DNA of 64,000 nucleotides from an uncultured Clostridia bacterium (GCA_946555455.1 CAMNSU010000002.1:1-64000); one strand, 5' to 3'. Counted from the first letter of the stretch, positions 44,669 through 56,136 are shown. Made by a program: numbers and translations. The notes: generated by a model not told the origin, from the sequence alone.

Positions 44669-45315
44669 AAGCATTCCCCTTTGATAAGCTCTTTCATATT
44701 CGTCACAATTTCCATAATGGTTTCCCGTTTCATTTTCATGCTGACGCGGTTCACCACCAGCCATGCGCTGAGGTCGCAAATCACTTCCAGCACTTCCAGT
44801 CCGTTTTCTTTTAAGGTTTTTCCGCTTTCCACAATATCGACAATAACCTCCGAAAGCCCTACCAGCGGTGCGAGTTCCACCGAACCGCTCAGCGGAATGA
44901 TTTCCACTGTCTGCCCTTTGCCGATATGGAAATATTCCCGTGCAATATTGGTATATTTGCTTGCCACGCGCAGATTTGCCATGCCTGAAAACTTGTCTTT
45001 CATATCTGCCGGACCGCAGACCGCCATTTTACATTTTCCAAAACCGAGGTCTAACGTTTCATAGAGATTGCGTCCCTCCTGCAATATCGTGTCCCGTCCG
45101 ACAATCCCAATATCCGCCGCGCCATATTCCACATAAACCGGAACGTCCGACGCTTTTACCAAAATAAATTTCGCTTTTTTTGCTTCATCGGTAAAAATCA
45201 GCTTACGCGACTTTTCCCGCATTTGACTGCAATCATACCCCATTTTTTCAAACAAACCGATTGCCGTCTCCGCCAGTCTGCCCTTTGCCAGCGCAACTGT
45301 CAAATAGTTTTCCAT
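44665..45315 (-). CDS. hisG: ATP phosphoribosyltransferase, short form
   Basis: A 216-residue catalytic subunit performing the first step of histidine synthesis (ATP + PRPP). It has the short form's start [12 protein letters not shown], and [14 protein letters not shown] and ADIGI motifs, and lacks the C-terminal regulatory domain of long HisG. It therefore needs HisZ, encoded 14 bases upstream. It is directly coupled to hisH; hisD, hisC and hisB, usual between them, are absent. Confidence 0.95.
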   Translation of the reverse strand: MENYLTVALAKGRLAETAIGLFEKMGYDCSQMREKSRKLIFTDEAKKAKFILVKASDVPVYVEYGAADIGIVGRDTILQEGRNLYETLDLGFGKCKMAVCGPADMKDKFSGMANLRVASKYTNIAREYFHIGKGQTVEIIPLSGSVELAPLVGLSEVIVDIVESGKTLKENGLEVLEVICDLSAWLVVNRVSMKMKRETIMEIVTNMKELIKGECL

Positions 45316-45329
45316 TTTCCGGCGCCCCC

Positions 45330-46571
45330 TTATATCTTATCCATGTCCAAGGTGTTCACTTCACCCGTCTGGAAATTTGTCACGTCCACATGGCTGTTGT
45401 CGCGCACATACGCCATACCGCCAACGCCTTTTTCCTTCGCATATGCCGCCGCGTCGCCGTCTCCGAGGTATAAATCCACCAGCATACCCTGCCGCCGGAA
45501 CTCCTCCGCCACCTGAAACGCCAGTGCGCGGCACCCTTTGGCATAACTCACCACGGTATCCGGCGCCGGAGACTCCAGCGCCACGCCGCTGCGCTGCAAT
45601 GCCGCAAGCACGCGGTCTACCCAAATTGCCACGCCCGCGCCCGGAATGTCCCGTCCAAACTGCGCGACCAAATTATCATACCGTCCGCCGCCGCAGATGG
45701 GGAATCCGACATGATGCGTGAACCCTTTGAACACCACGCCGGTATAATACGTGAAGTTTTTCACCATGCCTAAGTCGATTGATATGTAATCCTGCACGCC
45801 GTAGTCCCGCAAAATTTCATAAATTTCAATCAGGTTGTCCAGTGCCGCCAGCGCCGCCGCAGGCAAATGATTCTCACGCAAACTCCGGACGACGTCAATA
45901 TCACCGAACAGCGTCGGCAGTTTCACAAACACATTCCGCAGTTCCTCCGGCATGTCATGTGCTTGTGTGAAAGTTTCCATGTTGATAAAATCTTTGTGGT
46001 CAATGATATCCACCAGTTGGTCGATATCCTCTGCGCTGAGACCCGCTTCCTGCACCAATGCTTTGAAAAATCCCATTTGACCCAAGTCAATTTGAAATTC
46101 TTTTAAGTCTGCTGCAAGCAGGCATTGCACAGTCAGCGCAATCACCTCAGCGTCCGCTTCAGGCGAGTTTACGCCCATCAATTCCACGCCCGCTTGGGTA
46201 AACTCTTTTTGCTTTTCGCCGCCATAGGCTTCGCCGCCGCGAAACGCCGGCCCCACATAGGAAAGTTTGAGCGGCAGCGGCTGTCCGCTGAGTTTTGTCG
46301 CCGCAATACGCGCAATGGGCGGCGTGATATCGGGACGCAGCGCTAAAATTCTGCCTTTTGCATCAAAAAATTTCAGCATATTTTCTTCGCCGCTGCAACC
46401 ATATTCACCTGTGAACACATCTAAGAATTCAAACATCGGAGTCTGCACATCCGCATAACCATGCGCCGCAAAATGCTGCATACAGATTTGTTCGATTCTG
46501 TTTTTTGCTTTCTTTTCTTTCTGTAAAACGTCACAGCTTCCTACCGGCGTGTGCACTTTATTGTTATACAT
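45330..46571 (-). CDS. hisZ: ATP phosphoribosyltransferase regulatory subunit
   Basis: A 413-residue histidyl-tRNA synthetase paralogue that activates short HisG. It carries the class II fold: [35 protein letters not shown], and [19 protein letters not shown] in place of the synthetase version. The C-terminal anticodon-binding-like region is reduced. It lies next to hisG, which supports HisZ rather than HisS. The ATG follows GAGGAGG and lies 19 bases after prfB. Confidence 0.92.
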   Translation of the reverse strand: MYNNKVHTPVGSCDVLQKEKKAKNRIEQICMQHFAAHGYADVQTPMFEFLDVFTGEYGCSGEENMLKFFDAKGRILALRPDITPPIARIAATKLSGQPLPLKLSYVGPAFRGGEAYGGEKQKEFTQAGVELMGVNSPEADAEVIALTVQCLLAADLKEFQIDLGQMGFFKALVQEAGLSAEDIDQLVDIIDHKDFINMETFTQAHDMPEELRNVFVKLPTLFGDIDVVRSLRENHLPAAALAALDNLIEIYEILRDYGVQDYISIDLGMVKNFTYYTGVVFKGFTHHVGFPICGGGRYDNLVAQFGRDIPGAGVAIWVDRVLAALQRSGVALESPAPDTVVSYAKGCRALAFQVAEEFRRQGMLVDLYLGDGDAAAYAKEKGVGGMAYVRDNSHVDVTNFQTGEVNTLDMDKI

Positions 46572-46590
46572 GTTGTGCCTCCTCTTTTTT

Positions 46591-47695
46591 TCACTCTACG
46601 TTTGCTTTCAAATACGCCTGAATAAATCCGTCCAAATCGCCGTCCATCACTGCGCCGATATTGCCCACCTCAAAATCCGTGCGGTGGTCTTTTGCCATGG
46701 TGTAGGGATGGAACACATACGAGCGGATTTGGCTTCCCCAGCCGATTTCTTTCATTTCGCCTTTGATATCTTCAATTTTTTCCATTTTTTCACGTTCTGC
46801 GATTTCCAGCAGTTTGGATTTCAGCATTTTCATAGCGGTTTCCCTGTTTTGAATCTGGGAACGTTCCGTCTGACAGGAAACCACCACGCCCGTGGGTAAA
46901 TGCGTGATACGGACAGCGGATTCCGTTTTGTTGACGTGCTGTCCGCCCGCGCCGCTCGCGCGGTAGGTATCCACGCGCAAATCCTCGGGACTGATATTGA
47001 TTTCAATGTCGTCGTCAAATTCCGGCATCACATCCAGCGACGCGAATGAGGTATGCCGCCGCCCCGACGCGTCAAACGGAGAAATCCGCACCAGCCGGTG
47101 CACGCCTTTTTCGCATTTCAAGTATCCATAGGCATTTTCGCCTTCAATCAAAATGCTGGCGCTTTTCACGCCCGCTTCTTCGCCGTCCAATAAATCCAGC
47201 ACTTTTGTGCCAAATCCATGTCGCTCCGCCCAGCGCAGATACATGCGCATTAACATTTGCGCCCAGTCCTGCGCTTCCGTGCCGCCCGCGCCCGCGTGAA
47301 GCGCAATGATGGCGTTGTTTTTGTCATACGGCCCGCTGAGCAGCGTATCCAGTTTCATTTGCTCCAGTTTTTCTGCAAGCTGCGCATATGCCGACTGAAT
47401 TTCGTCCTCCATGGATTCGTCCGGTTCCTCCTGCATCATTTCAATCAGAACCAACAAATCCTCCCGCTCGCCGCAAAGCGTTTCAAATTTATCCACTTTG
47501 TTTTTCAGTTGTTTCGTCTTTTGCAGCACCTTGCTGGACGCTTCCATATCGTCCCAAAACCCTTCTGCGGTCTGCTGCTGTTCCAAGTCTGCAATTTCCA
47601 GTTTCACTTTAGCGATGTTAAAGTGAATCCCCCAATTCTTTTAATTGATTTTCCATGGACTTGGTATCCAAACGGTATTGCTCCAAATCAATCAT
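46591..47695 (-). CDS. prfB: Peptide chain release factor 2, programmed +1 frameshift
   Basis: RF2 releases polypeptides at UGA and UAA. The large frame (46591-47619) carries the SPF codon-recognition motif (RISPFDASGRRHTSF) and the catalytic GGQ (ASGAGGQHVNKTESAV). Its natural start is a 25-codon leader in another frame beginning at ATG 47695 (MIDLEQYRLDT..ELGDSL), ending at an in-frame stop at 47620-47618. Ribosomes must slip +1 at CTT-T to join the frames, giving about 367 residues, normal for RF2. The stop codon at the slip site is TAA, not the near-universal TGA. It lies 52 bases after secA. Confidence 0.93.
47617..47633 (-). promoter_or_regulatory. RF2 recoding (frameshift) site with UAA
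   Basis: Minus strand reads GGGGGATTCACTTTAAC. GGGGGA is the internal Shine-Dalgarno-like stimulator, CTT-T the slippery codon and TAA the zero-frame stop at codon 26, exactly where E. coli prfB has its UGA. The distance from GGGGG to CTT is five bases, against three in the classical site. Confidence 0.85.
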
Positions 47696-47747
47696 GCTTT
47701 CACTTCCCTTTTTTGATTTATTTTAAACGTCTCAGCGCCTGCGTTTT

Positions 47748-50480
47748 TTATTCCTCGTTCATGCCGCAGCATTTTTTATATTTCTTGCCGCTGCCGCAGG
47801 GGCATGGGTCGTTGCGTCCCACTTTTTGTTTTTTCACAACAGTCTTTTTCACGCCGCCTTCTTCGCCGCCGTGAGAAGCCGTCGTCGGTTTTGCCACCTG
47901 TTCCCGCTGCGGCGGTGTGCGGAATTTCACCATCAGCACCATGCGCGCCGTATCCTCTTTGATGGAGTTAATCATCTCCTCAAACATGTCCATACCCTCA
48001 TATTTATATTCCACAACCGGATCGCGCTGCGCATAGGCACGCAGGGTAATACCGCGTTTGAGCTGATCCATGCTGTCAATGTGATCCATCCATTTGCGGT
48101 CTACGTTTTGCAGCATAATCACGCGTTCCACTTCCCGCATTTGTTCCGCGCCAATGAGTTCTTCCTGCGCTTTATATTTTTCCATTGCGCGCTCCAAAAT
48201 GCGCTCTTTCAAATCGTCGCGTTCCAACGAATCCAAATCTTCCTGTTTGTAGGCAAATTCGCCCGGCTCAAACAGAATACCTTCCACTTCAGACGCCAAG
48301 CCAATCAGATTCCAGTCGTCCACGATATCGCCCGCCGTATAACGGTCTACCATATCGCTGAAATATTCTTCTATCATATTCGTGATGTTCTCTTTGAGGT
48401 CTTCGCCGTCCAGCACCTGCTGCCGCTGACTATAGATAATTTTACGCTGCTGGTTCATCACTTCATCATATTGCAGCACATGTTTACGAGATTCAAAGTT
48501 TCTGCCTTCAATGCGGCTCTGCGCCGTGCTGATGGCTTTGGTCAGCATGTTGTGTTCAATGGGTTCGTCATCTTCCAGCCCCATGGTTTCCACCACTTTT
48601 TTCACGCGGTCGGAACCGAACAGGCGCATGAGGTCGTCCTCCAGCGAAATGAAGAACCGTGAAGAACCAGGGTCTCCCTGACGACCTGCACGTCCGCGCA
48701 GCTGGTTATCAATACGGCGGGATTCATGCCGTTCGGTACCCACGATAAACAAGCCGCCCGCCCGAATCACTTCTTCCCGCGCATCGCTGATTTGTTCTTT
48801 GAATTTTTCATAGTAGTCCTGATAAACTTTTCTTGCATTTAAAACTTCTTCGTCATCTGTTTCTGCAAATCCGGTCGCTTCAAAAATCAGTTCCGGTTCG
48901 TAGCCATCTTTTTCCATGGCGTTGCGCGCCAAATATTCCGCGTTACCGCCCAGCATGATATCCGTACCACGACCCGCCATGTTGGTTGCAATGGTCACTG
49001 CGCCCGATTTACCTGCCTGCGCAATGATTTGCGCTTCCTTGTCATGGAATTTCGCATTCAACACCTGATGCGGAATCCCCTGTTTTTTCAGCATTTTGCT
49101 GAGCAATTCGGATTTTTCAATGGAAATGGTACCCACCAATACCGGCTGTCCGTTTTCATAGCATTCTTTAATTTGTTCTACTACCGCGCGGAATTTCGCG
49201 TCCTCTGTTTTATAGACAACGTCAGACAAATCTTTTCGTATCATCGGGCGGTTCGTTGGCACTTCCACCACGTCCAGCCCATAAATTTCACGGAATTCCT
49301 GTTCCTCTGTCAGTGCGGTACCGGTCATACCTGCCAATTTATCATAGAGACGGAAATAGTTCTGGAACGTAATCGTTGCCAGCGTTTTGCTTTCCCGTTC
49401 TACTTTCACGCCTTCTTTGGCTTCAATTGCCTGATGCAGACCTTCACTGTAGCGGCGTCCAATCATGATACGACCTGTGAATTCATCGACAATCAAAACT
49501 TCTCCGTCTTTCACCACATAGTCAATATCGCGCCGCATAATACCGTGCGCACGAATCGCCTGATTGATGTGATGCTGCAGCGCCATGTTTTCAGGGTCAG
49601 ACAGGTTGTCAATATGAAACGCTTCCTCCGCTTTTTTGATACCGCGCTGCGTCAATGTAACCGTCTTTTGTTTTTCGTCCACCAAATAATCGCCGTCAAG
49701 GTCGTCGAAGTTCTCTTTGGAATCGAACTCCGCCCGTTTAATGGGCGTCAGCCGCGCCACAAACCGGTCTACAATGGTATACATATCCGTTGATTTATCG
49801 CCCGCGCCGGAAATAATCAGCGGCGTTCGCGCTTCGTCAATCAAAATGGAATCAATTTCGTCCACAATCGCATAATTGTGTCCGCGCTGCACCATTTGTT
49901 CTTTATAAATCACCATGTTGTCACGCAGATAATCAAACCCCAGTTCATTGTTTGTTCCATAGGTGATATCTGCCGCATATGCCTTTTGCCGTTCATTGTT
50001 GTCCAGTCCATTGACAATCAGTCCCACGGTAAGTCCCAAAAACCGGTGCACTTTCCCCATCAACTCACTTGCATAGTTCGCCAGATAGTCGTTGACAGTG
50101 ACAATGTGAACGCCTTTGCCTGTCAGGGCATTCAAATAGGCAGGCAGCGTTGAAACCAGCGTTTTTCCTTCACCTGTTTTCATCTCTGCAATACGCCCTT
50201 GGTGCAAAATAATACCACCAATGAGCTGCACACGGAAATGCCGCTGTCCCAGCACTCTGTCCGCCGCTTCCCGAACCACCGCAAATGCTTCCGGCAGCAA
50301 ATCGTCCAAGGTTTCTCCGTTTGCCAGCCGCTCTTTAAACTCCGCTGTTTTACCGCGCAGTTGTTCGTCCGTTAACTGTTTCATATCCTCTTCCAACGCT
50401 TCAATCTTATCGACAATCGGGTAAATCCGTTTGAGTTCCCTGTCGCTGTATGTGCCGAAGAGTTTTTCCATCATCTTCAT
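47748..50480 (-). CDS. secA: Preprotein translocase ATPase SecA
   Basis: A 910-residue motor that drives proteins through SecYEG. Walker A is in [21 protein letters not shown] (about 100), and the DEAD-type box in [22 protein letters not shown]. The second motor half has [14 protein letters not shown] and [21 protein letters not shown]. The tail has the zinc finger [14 protein letters not shown] that binds SecB or membranes. The start ATG 50480 follows AAAGGA; the longer frame from 50558 has no ribosome site. It is upstream of prfB as in many Firmicutes. Confidence 0.97.
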   Translation of the reverse strand: MKMMEKLFGTYSDRELKRIYPIVDKIEALEEDMKQLTDEQLRGKTAEFKERLANGETLDDLLPEAFAVVREAADRVLGQRHFRVQLIGGIILHQGRIAEMKTGEGKTLVSTLPAYLNALTGKGVHIVTVNDYLANYASELMGKVHRFLGLTVGLIVNGLDNNERQKAYAADITYGTNNELGFDYLRDNMVIYKEQMVQRGHNYAIVDEIDSILIDEARTPLIISGAGDKSTDMYTIVDRFVARLTPIKRAEFDSKENFDDLDGDYLVDEKQKTVTLTQRGIKKAEEAFHIDNLSDPENMALQHHINQAIRAHGIMRRDIDYVVKDGEVLIVDEFTGRIMIGRRYSEGLHQAIEAKEGVKVERESKTLATITFQNYFRLYDKLAGMTGTALTEEQEFREIYGLDVVEVPTNRPMIRKDLSDVVYKTEDAKFRAVVEQIKECYENGQPVLVGTISIEKSELLSKMLKKQGIPHQVLNAKFHDKEAQIIAQAGKSGAVTIATNMAGRGTDIMLGGNAEYLARNAMEKDGYEPELIFEATGFAETDDEEVLNARKVYQDYYEKFKEQISDAREEVIRAGGLFIVGTERHESRRIDNQLRGRAGRQGDPGSSRFFISLEDDLMRLFGSDRVKKVVETMGLEDDEPIEHNMLTKAISTAQSRIEGRNFESRKHVLQYDEVMNQQRKIIYSQRQQVLDGEDLKENITNMIEEYFSDMVDRYTAGDIVDDWNLIGLASEVEGILFEPGEFAYKQEDLDSLERDDLKERILERAMEKYKAQEELIGAEQMREVERVIMLQNVDRKWMDHIDSMDQLKRGITLRAYAQRDPVVEYKYEGMDMFEEMINSIKEDTARMVLMVKFRTPPQREQVAKPTTASHGGEEGGVKKTVVKKQKVGRNDPCPCGSGKKYKKCCGMNEE

Positions 50481-50596
50481 ATCATTGACATTCCTTTCTC
50501 TTATTGCACCCGGCTCTGCCGGACTCTTTTTGTCTCCCCAAATTCTTCCTGCAAACACGATTTTTCCTGCTGCTGCAAGCCGGTTATGATATCACG

Positions 50597-50627
50597 AAAG
50601 AGGGAGCGCGAACCGCGAACCCTCTTT
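50597..50627 (-). terminator. Hairpin between ftsH and secA
   Basis: AAAGAGGG / CCCTCTTT arms (50597-50604, 50620-50627) with an inner CGCG pairing, just after ftsH. The T tract on the minus strand is short (CTTTCG), so it may only partly terminate. Confidence 0.4.
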
Positions 50628-50635
50628 CCACAAAC

Positions 50636-52540
50636 CTATTCTTCTGTTCTTTCTTCTGTATCCATGACTTTTTCCTCTTGGCTCTCTTCTTCCCGCTGTG
50701 CATCCAGCGCCGCTTCCGCAGCCGCCGTGTCGCCGGAAAACAGTTTTTCAAAGGTTTTACCGTCTAATTTTTCAAATTCAAGAAGCGCTTTTGCAATCAC
50801 ATGCAGTTTGTCAATATGCTCTGTGAGCAAATTGATACAATCCTGATATGCTTCGTTTACAATGCTGTGCACTTCTTCGTCAATCTGAATTGCCACATCT
50901 TCGCTATAGTTGCGCATCTGGTTGTAATCGCGTCCGATAAACACTTCTTCATGCGCGGTTCCAAACGTAATGGGACCCAATTTATCACTCATTCCGTAAC
51001 GCGTCACCATTTTGCGCGCGGTATCGGAAGCGCGTTCAATGTCATTGGACGCACCTGTACTGATGTCGCCCAAAATAATTTTCTCCGCCGCACGACCGCC
51101 AAGCAAAATGCGAATGGTTTCATTCATATCGCCGCGCGTTGCATAGTTCTTATCCTCCTGCGGCAAATGCATGGTATATCCGCCTGCGCGTCCGCGCGGA
51201 ATGATGGACACTTCATGCACAGGGTCTTGATCCGGCATCAGCCGTGTGATAACCGCGTGACCCGCTTCATGGTATGCCGTCAGTTTTTTCTCTTTTTCGC
51301 TCATGACGCGCGATTTCTTTTCTGCACCCATCATGACCTTCATCAATGCTTGCTGAATATCTTCGTTAGAAATTGCCGTTTTATCTTTCCGCGCCGCCAG
51401 CAATGCCGCTTCGTTCAGCAGGTTTTCCAAATCCGCGCCTGTAAATCCGGCGGTTGTTTTAGCAACCACTCTCAAATCCACGTCCGGCATAAATTTTTTG
51501 TTTCTTGCATGAACCTTCAAAATATCAACGCGTCCCTGCAAATCGGGTGTATTCACCACAATTTGACGGTCAAAACGTCCCGGGCGCAAAAGCGCCGGAT
51601 CTAAAATATCGGGGCGGTTGGTTGCGGCAATGACAATAACGCCTTCATTGACGCCAAATCCATCCATTTCCACCAGCAATTGGTTCAAAGTCTGCTCACG
51701 TTCATCATGTCCGCCGCCGAGACCTGCGCCTCTGTGACGTCCCACTGCATCAATTTCATCAATAAAAATAACGGAAGGCGTTGCTTTTTTCGCTTCTTCA
51801 AACAAATCGCGCACACGCGACGCACCCACACCGACAAACATTTCCACAAAATCGGAACCGGAAATAGAGAAAAACGGTACGCCCGCTTCCCCTGCAACCG
51901 CTTTTGCCAGCAGAGTTTTACCGGTTCCCGGAGGACCCACCAGCAAAACGCCTTTGGGGATTCTTGCGCCCAGCGCCGTATATTTCGCAGGATTTTTCAA
52001 AAATTCCACAATTTCTTCCAAATCCGCTTTTTCCTCATCTGCGCCGGCAACATCGCCAAAATTGACTTTTTTCTGGTCTTCTGTGAGCACTTTTGCCTTA
52101 CTTTTTCCAAAATTCATGGCTTTTCCACCGCCGCCGCCCTGCGCCTGACGGAAGAAAAATATCCAGAACAGTACCATAATGACAATCAAAATCAAATAGG
52201 GGAACATGGACAACCACCACGGCATTTGCTGCGGCGTTGGCGTGCTCACTTTAATGGTTCCGTTCACCATCTGCTCTTTCAGTTTCGGAGAAGAGAATTC
52301 CAGCAACGCGCCAATACTCGGCACATCTACCACGATTGGTTTATCACTGTTCTTGAGTTTTGCCGTTGCCTGTCCTTCTTCAATCACAAGTTCTTCCACA
52401 TTGTCATGTTCTATGCTTTGCACCAAATCGGAAAAATATTTTGGTTCTTCCTTGGGCGGCTGCACAATTAACATATATACTACCACCATAATGGCAAACA
52501 ACAAAACATAAAAACTGATATTTTTCAAATATTTCTTCAA
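50636..52540 (-). CDS. ftsH: ATP-dependent zinc metalloprotease FtsH
   Basis: A 634-residue membrane protease that degrades membrane and regulatory proteins. Two helices (about 7-24 and 112-132) flank an extracellular domain. The AAA module has [19 protein letters not shown] (about 205), Walker [14 protein letters not shown] and the second region of homology [20 protein letters not shown]. The M41 zinc site is [11 protein letters not shown] (about 428). The start is TTG 52540, 12 bases after AAGGAG. It has its own promoter in the 260-base gap after hpt. Confidence 0.97.
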   Translation of the reverse strand: MKKYLKNISFYVLLFAIMVVVYMLIVQPPKEEPKYFSDLVQSIEHDNVEELVIEEGQATAKLKNSDKPIVVDVPSIGALLEFSSPKLKEQMVNGTIKVSTPTPQQMPWWLSMFPYLILIVIMVLFWIFFFRQAQGGGGGKAMNFGKSKAKVLTEDQKKVNFGDVAGADEEKADLEEIVEFLKNPAKYTALGARIPKGVLLVGPPGTGKTLLAKAVAGEAGVPFFSISGSDFVEMFVGVGASRVRDLFEEAKKATPSVIFIDEIDAVGRHRGAGLGGGHDEREQTLNQLLVEMDGFGVNEGVIVIAATNRPDILDPALLRPGRFDRQIVVNTPDLQGRVDILKVHARNKKFMPDVDLRVVAKTTAGFTGADLENLLNEAALLAARKDKTAISNEDIQQALMKVMMGAEKKSRVMSEKEKKLTAYHEAGHAVITRLMPDQDPVHEVSIIPRGRAGGYTMHLPQEDKNYATRGDMNETIRILLGGRAAEKIILGDISTGASNDIERASDTARKMVTRYGMSDKLGPITFGTAHEEVFIGRDYNQMRNYSEDVAIQIDEEVHSIVNEAYQDCINLLTEHIDKLHVIAKALLEFEKLDGKTFEKLFSGDTAAAEAALDAQREEESQEEKVMDTEERTEE

Positions 52541-52624
52541 GGCTCTATCACTCTCCTTAACCGAACCTATGTCATTCTATTATGAAGCCTAACGGTTATT
52601 TTTCGTAAAATGCCCGTATCATAT

Positions 52625-52653
52625 AATATACCATACTTTATATGAAATTACAA
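52625..52653 (-). promoter_or_regulatory. Sigma-A-type promoter for ftsH
   Basis: Minus strand: -35 TTGTAA (52653-52648), 17-base spacer, -10 TATATT (52630-52625), about 85 bases before ftsH. Between it and hpt lie only AT-rich bases and a weak TGATAG/CTATCA pairing. Confidence 0.65.
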
Positions 52654-52801
52654 GTACTAAAATGCCTTGTAATTCCCAAAATTTCCAAATGATAGCGCCT
52701 CTTTTTTATTCATTCTATCACTTTTCCGCCGCCGGTTTCCATGCAGTTATGTATTCTTTTTTCCGCCTTCCAGCAGCCGCTCCTTTTATTATACCTAAAA
52801 A

Positions 52802-53341
52802 TCAGGAATTATAAACCTCTTCTTTTAAAGTTCCGAGATAGGGCAGGTTGCGATAGCGTTCGTCATAGTCCAATCCATAGCCCACAACAAATTCGTCGGG
52901 AATGTCGTAGCCCAGATATGTCACATCAATATCCACCTCGCGGCGGGACGGTTTGTTTAAAATCGTGCAAATTTTCACATCTACCGCACCGCGGTCTTTC
53001 ATCAACTGCATCAGAAACGACAACGTATGTCCGCTGTCAACAATGTCCTCCACAATCAACACATGCTTTCCACGGATATCGGAGTCCAAATCTTTGACGA
53101 TTTTCACGTTGCCGCTGGAACGTGTCCCGCTGCCATAGCTGGAAACCGCCATGAAATTAATATCCACGTCGATGTCCATTTGACGCACCAAGTCGGAAGC
53201 GAAGATAAACCCGCCTTTGAGCACCGTTACCATCACAAATTTTTTTCCTCGATAGTCATCTGAAATTCTTTGCGCCAGTTCTTTTGTTTTGTCCGCCAGT
53301 TGCTGCTGCGTGAGCAAAATTTCTTTTAAATCCTGATGCAT
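52802..53341 (-). CDS. hpt: Hypoxanthine phosphoribosyltransferase
   Basis: A 179-residue purine-salvage enzyme joining hypoxanthine or guanine to PRPP. The PRPP-binding motif is HVLIVEDIVDSGHTLSFLM (about 97-115); VTVLKGGFIFASDLVR and AVSSYGSGTRSSG are the flanking loops; EFVVGYGLDYDERYRNLP is the family's C-terminus. The start ATG 53341 follows AAAGGAG. It overlaps the end of tilS by 16 bases, the typical tilS-hpt-ftsH order. Confidence 0.96.
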   Translation of the reverse strand: MHQDLKEILLTQQQLADKTKELAQRISDDYRGKKFVMVTVLKGGFIFASDLVRQMDIDVDINFMAVSSYGSGTRSSGNVKIVKDLDSDIRGKHVLIVEDIVDSGHTLSFLMQLMKDRGAVDVKICTILNKPSRREVDIDVTYLGYDIPDEFVVGYGLDYDERYRNLPYLGTLKEEVYNS

Positions 53342-54744
53342 GTCGATTTCTCCTTTATCCATATTTTTATCATTTGCGTCCCATCATGCGGCGTATCCGC
53401 GTGCCGCAGCCCACATACCCAAACAATGTCGCCGCCCACTTCCACAACCGGAATTTTTTCCCGCAGTTCCCGTGGAATTTTTGCGTCAATCATCATTTGT
53501 TTGACCCGTTGCAGCCGTCCGCCGGTACGAATACGGTCGCCCGGCTGTCTGCTGCGAATCACAATAGGCTCTCCATGATAGGGCATGATATGCACTGATT
53601 CCTGTCTTTTATCTTGTTCTACCGCCCAGTCCACGCCTGCCGCATATCCTATTTCCGGCAGCAGACAGGTTTCTCCCGGCCTGAGTATATAAGAAAATCC
53701 CGATATCGTTTTTTCCCTGCGTCCAACCGTTAAAATTCCATACGACAGCGCGGCAGTCATGCCATGCGGCAAATCCATTTGACAACCTGTTTCATTTTTC
53801 TCCAAAATTCGCCAAATTGCTTGCACATGTCCCCATTCCAGCGCGCTGCCCGCCATATGGCACAGTACCGCATGACCTATTGTCATCCCCTGTGCCAGCA
53901 ATTCCGCCGCCGCCACATGCCAGCCGTTTTTCTCTTGTTTTACATGGTTTTGAATAAACTGCTGTGCCTGCTTGTCTATGTCGGTTTGCTGCTGCCGCAT
54001 AATTTCCGCCGTGCGGCAAAGCGTTTCCACAATTTCCGGATTATAGTCCTGTTTCAGCTTGGGAATCAGCTCCAGCCGTACGCGGTTACGTGTGACGTCA
54101 CTGCAAAGATTGGTACTGTCCGTCCGGAACGAAATGCCATTCTGCTGTAAATATGTTTCAATTTCCTCCCGCGTCAAACAAAGCAGCGGACGGATAATAT
54201 TGTCCCGTTTGGGCGGTATGCCTGCCAGTCCCCTGCTGCCGCTGCCGCGCAGCATATGCATCAATACCGTTTCCGCCTGGTCGTTTTTATGATGTGCCGT
54301 TGCAATGCGGACGTCTGCCGCCGTTTTTGCAGGAGTATCTTGCCGTTCTATCTCATCTGCCGCCACGCCCGTTTCCGCCGCGAAATTCCGCGCTGCCTCG
54401 TAAAAAAATTCATAACGCAACCCTCGTCCTGCCGTTTCCACAGAACAGTTCTGCTGCCGTGCGAATGCGGCAACATCCGCTTTCTTTTCATAGAACGGTA
54501 TATCCAGCGTTTGACACAATTTTCGCGCAAACGCCGCGTCTGCGTCCGCGTCCGCGCCGCGCAATCCATGGTGCAAATGCGCCGCCGCCAATTGCAAGTT
54601 CCATTTCGGCTGCAACTGTTTTAACATATGTACCAAACAAACGGAATCAGCGCCGCCGCTGAGTGCCACCAAAACGCGTCCGCCGCGCACCAGCAATTGC
54701 TGCTGCACACAATAGTTTTCTACTTTATTTATGAGTTGTCTCAT
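53326..54744 (-). CDS. tilS: tRNA(Ile)-lysidine synthetase
   Basis: A 472-residue essential enzyme that converts the CAU anticodon of a tRNA-Ile to lysidine-AU. The PP-loop ATPase signature VLVALSGGADSVCLVHML lies at about 28, AAHLHHGLRGADADADAAFAR follows, and IATAHHKNDQAETVLMHMLRGSGSRGLAGI is diagnostic. The C-terminal substrate-binding domain has VIRSRQPGDRIRTGGRLQRVKQMMIDAKIPRELR. The start ATG 54744 follows CGGAGTGA; the upstream in-frame start at 54783 lies inside dnaB. Confidence 0.96.
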   Translation of the reverse strand: MRQLINKVENYCVQQQLLVRGGRVLVALSGGADSVCLVHMLKQLQPKWNLQLAAAHLHHGLRGADADADAAFARKLCQTLDIPFYEKKADVAAFARQQNCSVETAGRGLRYEFFYEAARNFAAETGVAADEIERQDTPAKTAADVRIATAHHKNDQAETVLMHMLRGSGSRGLAGIPPKRDNIIRPLLCLTREEIETYLQQNGISFRTDSTNLCSDVTRNRVRLELIPKLKQDYNPEIVETLCRTAEIMRQQQTDIDKQAQQFIQNHVKQEKNGWHVAAAELLAQGMTIGHAVLCHMAGSALEWGHVQAIWRILEKNETGCQMDLPHGMTAALSYGILTVGRREKTISGFSYILRPGETCLLPEIGYAAGVDWAVEQDKRQESVHIMPYHGEPIVIRSRQPGDRIRTGGRLQRVKQMMIDAKIPRELREKIPVVEVGGDIVWVCGLRHADTPHDGTQMIKIWIKEKSTCIRI

Positions 54745-54751
54745 ACCGGCG

Positions 54752-56092
54752 TCACTCCGTATGCTGCCTGTCCAATGTGACAAAGCGCGTAATATCGGAC
54801 TTCCAGCCCAGTTCTACGGTACATACAGGTCCATTACGATGTTTTGCAATAATACATTCCGCAATGCCCTTCTTTTCTGTTTCTTCGTTATAGTAATCCT
54901 CGCGGTGGAGGAACATAACAATATCTGCATCTTGTTCAATGGCGCCTGATTCACGCAAATCACTCAGAATCGGTTTATGGTCTGTCCGGTTTGCCGTTGC
55001 ACGGCTAAGCTGTGACAGCGCAATAACAGGCACATTCAGTTCTTTTGCCAGCACTTTCAGTCCGCGGGAAATTTCTGAAATTTCCTGCTGCCGGTTTTCG
55101 CTGCGCCGCCCGCCCTGCATCAGCTGCAAATAGTCAATGATAATCAGCCCGATACCGTGTTCCAATTGCAATTTTCTGCATTTCGCACGCATTTCCGTGA
55201 TGGTGATACCCGGCGAATCATCAATATAGAGCGGTGTTGACGAAATATGTCCCACCACTTTGGCAAGCGTTGTCCAATCGTCGTCACGGATATTGCCTGA
55301 CTTAATTTTTTCGCCGCTAATCATGGATTCCGACCAAATCAGTCTCGTACCAAGCTGTTCTTTAGACATTTCCAAACTGAACAGTGCAACCGGAACGCCC
55401 GCTTTTGCCGCGTTGATTGCCACATTCAGCACAAAACTGGTTTTTCCCATGGCAGGACGCGCTGCTATGATAATCAACTCCGAAGGCTGCAAGCCCGTTG
55501 TAACAATATCCAAATCCCGAAATCCTGTCGGAACGCCCGTTGTTTTGCCGCGGTTGACAAACAGATGGTGAATGTGTTCAAAGCTGTCAAACAGCACATC
55601 TCCCACTGCCGAAAAATTCTCCGTCCGCCGCTGCTGCAAAATATTATAAATGCTGCTTTCCGCATCGGACAGCACGTTTTGCAAATCGTCCTCTTTGTCA
55701 TAACTGATGTTGGCAATGTGGCTGGCAGCGTCAATCAGCCGCCGCCGGATTGCCATATCCGCCACAATGTCGATATACGCGTCCAAATGTTGTGTGGTGG
55801 GGAGCGTCTGCGCAATTTGCGCAATATAAGCATAGCCGCCCACCGCCTCCAAGTCCGCGCCCAACTGCTCGCTGAGCGTGACTGCGTCAATGGAGCCGTT
55901 CCGGTTCCAGATATCCACCATGGCACGATAAATCACGCGGTGCTGGCGCAAATAGAAATCTTCCTCTTTCAGGTGCTGCGCCACTTTTGCAAGACAACTC
56001 TGATCCAGCATAACCGCTCCCAAAACGGATTGTTCCGCCTCCGCATGATAGGGCTGCTGTTTGATAAATAAGGTTTCCTCCTGTTCGCTCAA
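54752..56092 (-). CDS. dnaB: Replicative DNA helicase
   Basis: A 446-residue hexameric helicase of the replication fork. The N-terminal collar domain starts HAEAEQSVLGAVMLDQ. The RecA core has Walker A ARPAMGKTSFVLNVA (about 210), Walker B IGLIIIDYLQLMQGG and the C-terminal LSDLRESGAIEQDADIVMFLHREDYY. It begins with TTG (56092) after GGTGAG. It lies 44 bases after rplI in the standard rplI-dnaB order. Confidence 0.97.
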   Translation of the reverse strand: MSEQEETLFIKQQPYHAEAEQSVLGAVMLDQSCLAKVAQHLKEEDFYLRQHRVIYRAMVDIWNRNGSIDAVTLSEQLGADLEAVGGYAYIAQIAQTLPTTQHLDAYIDIVADMAIRRRLIDAASHIANISYDKEDDLQNVLSDAESSIYNILQQRRTENFSAVGDVLFDSFEHIHHLFVNRGKTTGVPTGFRDLDIVTTGLQPSELIIIAARPAMGKTSFVLNVAINAAKAGVPVALFSLEMSKEQLGTRLIWSESMISGEKIKSGNIRDDDWTTLAKVVGHISSTPLYIDDSPGITITEMRAKCRKLQLEHGIGLIIIDYLQLMQGGRRSENRQQEISEISRGLKVLAKELNVPVIALSQLSRATANRTDHKPILSDLRESGAIEQDADIVMFLHREDYYNEETEKKGIAECIIAKHRNGPVCTVELGWKSDITRFVTLDRQHTE

Positions 56093-56136
56093 AAACGCTC
56101 ACCTCACTTTCAATCTGTTCATACTCTCGGCTTTCC

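Noticed and set aside
44669-44779. Upstream extension of hisH
   Set aside because: It would lie wholly inside hisG; the HisH family begins at [10 protein letters not shown], and a ribosome site precedes ATG 44668.
45330-46571. Histidyl-tRNA synthetase (HisS)
   Set aside because: Placement beside short hisG and a reduced C-terminal region favour HisZ; length also fits HisZ.
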